Shown: one piece after another, positions 31,396-34,059 of the stretch
How positions within the stretch are numbered: the stretch's first letter is position 1
Layout of the letters: each line of letters opens with the position of its first letter
NCBI GenBank assembly: GCA_947589835.1
Contig: CANQCT010000013.1
Location: forward strand, 1-34,059
Direction: 5' to 3'
DNA from: an uncultured Clostridia bacterium
GTDB lineage: Bacteria; Bacillota; Clostridia; TANB77; CAG-508
DNA: 34,059 nucleotides
The notes under the pieces: generated by a model
The model's input: the letters and a program-made list of their open reading frames with translations, nothing else
The model's database searches: none
Told to the model about the DNA's origin: nothing
Program-made: the position numbers and the translations under genes

Positions 31396-33717
31396 ATGCC
31401 TAGAAACATTGCAGAAGATAAAGAAAAATTAAAAGAAAAATTAGAATACATTGGCTTAAACTTAGAAAGAATACCAACTTTTTTAAAGGAATTTACTCCC
31501 TTTTCTTTTAGACCGCTAAAATCTTATGACGATATTAGTTATAAAGTATACAAATATGTAGACATATCTAACATAGAAATTCTATTAACTCCAACAGATA
31601 GACTAACAAACCTAAACGAAAGCTATAAACTTGCTATGCCAATTGCAAAGTACTTAGACTCTAAAACAGAGGAAAACATAGAATACTTTACAACTTTCCT
31701 TAGTATGCTTAACAATACAGAAATAGAGCAAATTAAGCAAATTGAAGAAGAGCAAGAAAAGTTAAAAACTCAAATACCCTATGAAGTAAAATATGCAAAC
31801 AACTACATTTGGCAAATATACTATTCAGATGTATCAGATAAATATTTTATGCTAGTTCCAACAAATGAATATAATAACTCAGCACTATTTTACTTAATAA
31901 AAAAGCAAATACAAGCCAAAAAATTCAGAAAAAAAGAATTAATTTATGTTCCAATTAGTTATCAAGAATATTCTGGTAGCTTTTTAGTAAAAAGTCAAAT
32001 AGCAGACTTAGAAAATTACTTATGGTATTTTACTAAAGAATGGCCAGAAATTTTTGAAGTATATAATCAAAAAAATAAAATGCAACTAAAAATAGTTGGA
32101 AAAACTAAAGTTTACGAAAAAATACAAAGCGATTATGTGGTAACCTTAAACTCAAAAGAAGAAGCAATAGAGTGGTATAAGCTAATAAAAGCCTTATTCA
32201 TTTTAGCAACTGGTTTGCCAGAAGACTATACATTTAAAACTATAATAAATAATAAAGGAGAGCTAGAACTTTCATATATAAACAATAATAGCGAAAAAGT
32301 AATAAAATACTCCAATTTACTAGAATTTATTCAAAGTGAAGCAAGCCAAAAAAAATTATTAATAGGTCTAGAAGATAGAAAAATACAAGAAGAACAAGAA
32401 AAAATAAACTCTTTAAAAGAAATAGTAGAAAAGCAAACAGAGGAGTATTTAGCAAAACAGCGTCAAATAGCTACATTTTTAGAGTGCAAAAAAACATTTT
32501 TTGGCAAAGTAAAATATTATTTTTCTAACAGAAAAAAAGAATTTCAAAACGCTACTCAAAATAGAATAAAAGAGCAAGTTAAAAAAGAAATACAAAAAAT
32601 AAAAAAAGCAGAAAAAATAGAAGAATCTATTAGCGAAAATCTTTCAGAAACAAAACAACATACAATAGAAGATTTAATTGAAATATGCACTAAATTAGAT
32701 GGTAGAAGAAAGCTTTTAAAAAATTTAAAACTAGATAACAGTGCATTAGAACTAAAAAAAGTAAATTTAGAAAGAAAAATAAAAAACGCAAATATATATT
32801 TGAATGAAATAGAACTACACAAAAAAAGCATTTTCGAATTTTGGAAATTTACAAGCAAAGACGAACTACCTAGCTTAAATGAAGGTGAAGAAGAACAAAA
32901 AAAAGAAAAAATAGAAAAAGTTTTTGATTATGACTTAGACATTGAAGACCTAGGAAAAGTAGTAGATGAGCTTCAAAGAAGAAAACTTTCTAAAAATGAA
33001 ACAGATGCAATATTTGCAGCAAAGCAAGCTATTACCTGCTTTCAAATTTTAAATAATACAAAAAGTAACGAATTAACAGAAGACCAAAAACAAATATTAC
33101 AGGAAAATTTAAGTAGCTTTATAAAAGAATATGAAAAAGATATTGAATATATAAAAACAAAGGATTTTGACATATTTGGAAGTATATCAGAAGATAAAAC
33201 AAAAATAAAAATGCTAAATAATCAAAAACATAGAGAAACAGAAAAAGATAAATACAATATATTAAACATCACTCCAAACACTGAACTTAGCGTATATATA
33301 GATAATTTAAGAAACTACTTAAACTTAATAAAAGAAGCATTTTGCAAAATTTCAACCTCGTATATAACACCAATTTATATGGCAAGCACAGAAGAAATAG
33401 ATTTAAATAATATAAACATATTTCACCTAAACGAAATAAAAGCAATAGAAGAAAATAAAAATGCAGAAGAAATAACATTATACAAAATAAATTTAAAAGA
33501 AAATATGCCAATTTTATATTATTCTAATATTATTTTTTATGATAACTTTAATCAAACCTTGCCATTAGGAATGAACTTATGTGATGAAGTATTAGTAAAT
33601 TTAGAAAAATGCAAATTAAAAGAAGCTACCACAGAAAGCTTCAAAATAAATTATTTAATAGATGAATACACAAGCAAAGTACTAACAGTAAAGTGCCGTG
33701 TTTTTAACGTTTGTTAA
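31396..33717 (+). CDS. Large coiled-coil protein, unrecognised
   Basis: 773-residue protein without a domain I can name. ATG 31396 lies six bases after TAGGAGGG; the in-frame start at 31354 is further upstream. No signal peptide or membrane helix. The N-terminal third (about 1-320) looks globular, with many aromatic residues (NYIWQIYYSD, SFLVKSQIADLENYLWYF). Residues about 330-560 are highly charged, Lys/Glu-rich and probably coiled coil (RKIQEEQEKINSLKEIVEK). The C-terminal part is again globular, with a final SKVLTVKCRVFNVC. The product is probably cytoplasmic and could be a scaffold. It sits alone between the thrS terminator and a 240-base gap. Confidence 0.7.
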   Translation: MPRNIAEDKEKLKEKLEYIGLNLERIPTFLKEFTPFSFRPLKSYDDISYKVYKYVDISNIEILLTPTDRLTNLNESYKLAMPIAKYLDSKTEENIEYFTTFLSMLNNTEIEQIKQIEEEQEKLKTQIPYEVKYANNYIWQIYYSDVSDKYFMLVPTNEYNNSALFYLIKKQIQAKKFRKKELIYVPISYQEYSGSFLVKSQIADLENYLWYFTKEWPEIFEVYNQKNKMQLKIVGKTKVYEKIQSDYVVTLNSKEEAIEWYKLIKALFILATGLPEDYTFKTIINNKGELELSYINNNSEKVIKYSNLLEFIQSEASQKKLLIGLEDRKIQEEQEKINSLKEIVEKQTEEYLAKQRQIATFLECKKTFFGKVKYYFSNRKKEFQNATQNRIKEQVKKEIQKIKKAEKIEESISENLSETKQHTIEDLIEICTKLDGRRKLLKNLKLDNSALELKKVNLERKIKNANIYLNEIELHKKSIFEFWKFTSKDELPSLNEGEEEQKKEKIEKVFDYDLDIEDLGKVVDELQRRKLSKNETDAIFAAKQAITCFQILNNTKSNELTEDQKQILQENLSSFIKEYEKDIEYIKTKDFDIFGSISEDKTKIKMLNNQKHRETEKDKYNILNITPNTELSVYIDNLRNYLNLIKEAFCKISTSYITPIYMASTEEIDLNNINIFHLNEIKAIEENKNAEEITLYKINLKENMPILYYSNIIFYDNFNQTLPLGMNLCDEVLVNLEKCKLKEATTESFKINYLIDEYTSKVLTVKCRVFNVC

Positions 33718-33763
33718 AGCAAGAATTATAAAAATAACTAATTTTACAAATATTACATTTTCA

Positions 33764-33777
33764 TTACAAATTTGTAA
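33764..33777. promoter_or_regulatory. 14-bp palindrome TTACAAATTTGTAA, site 2
   Basis: Second copy of the palindrome at 13231, about 190 bases before the AG-repeat gene. Flanks are similar (CATTACAAATTTGTAAAAT). Apart from this site the 33718-33954 gap is AT-rich. Confidence 0.4.
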
Positions 33778-33954
33778 AATTAACAAAAACACTATGCAAA
33801 CTCAAAAATATATGTTTTAATATATATAAGTTGTAAAAACAAAAAAATAAAGAAGGCAACTGTAAATTCAAACAAAATATTAGTTGCATATTTCATTTAC
33901 AAAAGCAAAACAAAAAAAGCAAGTAACCAAAAGAAAAATGGGGGAAAAGAACAA

Positions 33955-34059
33955 ATGAAACAGCAAACCGTTGCAACAGTAGAGAGAGAGAGAGAGAGAG
34001 AGAGCCATACTTTAAACCAAAAAAGTATAGCTTCATTAAGTAATGTAACATATACAAGT
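33955..34059 (+). CDS. Partial gene starting with an (AG)12 tract
   Basis: The gene runs off the window; 35 codons are seen. ATG 33955 is preceded by GGGGGAAAAG. After MKQQTVATV come codons made by twelve AG units (33981-34004), read as alternating Glu and Arg, then SHTLNQKSIASLSNVTYTS. With twelve units the frame stays open to the window end. Loss or gain of one unit would shift the frame, so this looks like a phase-variable gene. The protein family cannot be identified from this piece. Confidence 0.6.
   Translation, partial: MKQQTVATVERERERESHTLNQKSIASLSNVTYTS
33981..34004 (+). repeat. (AG)12 dinucleotide repeat inside a start region
   Basis: Twenty-four bases of perfect AG repeat located 26 bases after a start codon. 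Such tracts mutate by slipped pairing and switch genes on or off. Confidence 0.95.

Noticed and set aside
33938..33958. Mini-ORF MGEKNK overlapping the start of the AG-repeat gene
   Set aside because: The GGGGGAAAAG is better explained as the ribosome site of the downstream gene.

Overview
The window comes from a very AT-rich, endospore-forming, low-GC Gram-positive bacterium, most likely an uncultured gut-type member of the Clostridia. The evidence is a cotJA-cotJB-cotJC spore-coat operon, class D sortase and cohesin/dockerin surface proteins, a T-box leader on thrS, YlbF, an AbiE toxin-antitoxin pair, Shine-Dalgarno sites of the AGGAGG type and almost exclusive use of A/T-ending codons. No species is assigned.

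Layout. 1-110: 3' end of a group II intron. 299-910: remains of an MNT/HEPN toxin-antitoxin pair. 1010-2506: cotJ operon with Cys-rich extensions. 2749-8394: surface module of a cohesin protein with an LPKAG sorting signal, a class D sortase and a 1202-residue glucosaminidase carrying SH3, Big2, dockerin, cohesin and cadherin-like domains. 8542-11312: acyl-ACP thioesterase and acyl-CoA synthetase, divergent. 11498-13047: AbiE pair with a clear operator-promoter, then tRNA-Asn. 13048-15099: candidate structured RNA, tandem small membrane proteins, DUF2752 and TM2 proteins. 15632-22151: murB, yvcK, glycogen debranching enzyme, ruvC, holA. 22263-27753: XRE regulator, GH57 branching-type enzyme, DUF4912 protein with a histone H1-like tail, glycosyltransferase, YlbF. 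28113-33717: HExxH membrane protein, T-box and thrS, and a large unrecognised protein. 33955-end: start of a gene with an (AG)12 tract.

Most striking observation. In about 9,300 codons I found only four in-frame CGG codons, while CGG occurs about 30 times out of frame inside genes. At all four sites (404, 8707 on minus, 16671, 23925 on minus) the protein family is continued only if the ribosome moves to the +1 frame at CGG, skipping the C and reading the following GGN as Gly. Three of the four genes (thioesterase, yvcK, GH57) otherwise look healthy. This suggests that CGG is an unassigned or slow codon causing +1 frameshifting, or that CGGN is read as a four-base Gly codon. A systematic C-insertion error or shared mutations are the alternatives to exclude.

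A second signal is a family of seven ~115-bp hairpin elements between genes (8415, 9361, 14177, 15215, 20378, 25777, 27933). Three bases in their outer stem differ between copies but stay complementary, as in a conserved structure. A second, REP-like repeat family (GGGGACAG...) sits at 21029, 24362 and 28799. Glycogen metabolism is a theme of the right half: debranching enzyme, GH57 enzyme, DUF4912 protein and glycosyltransferase.
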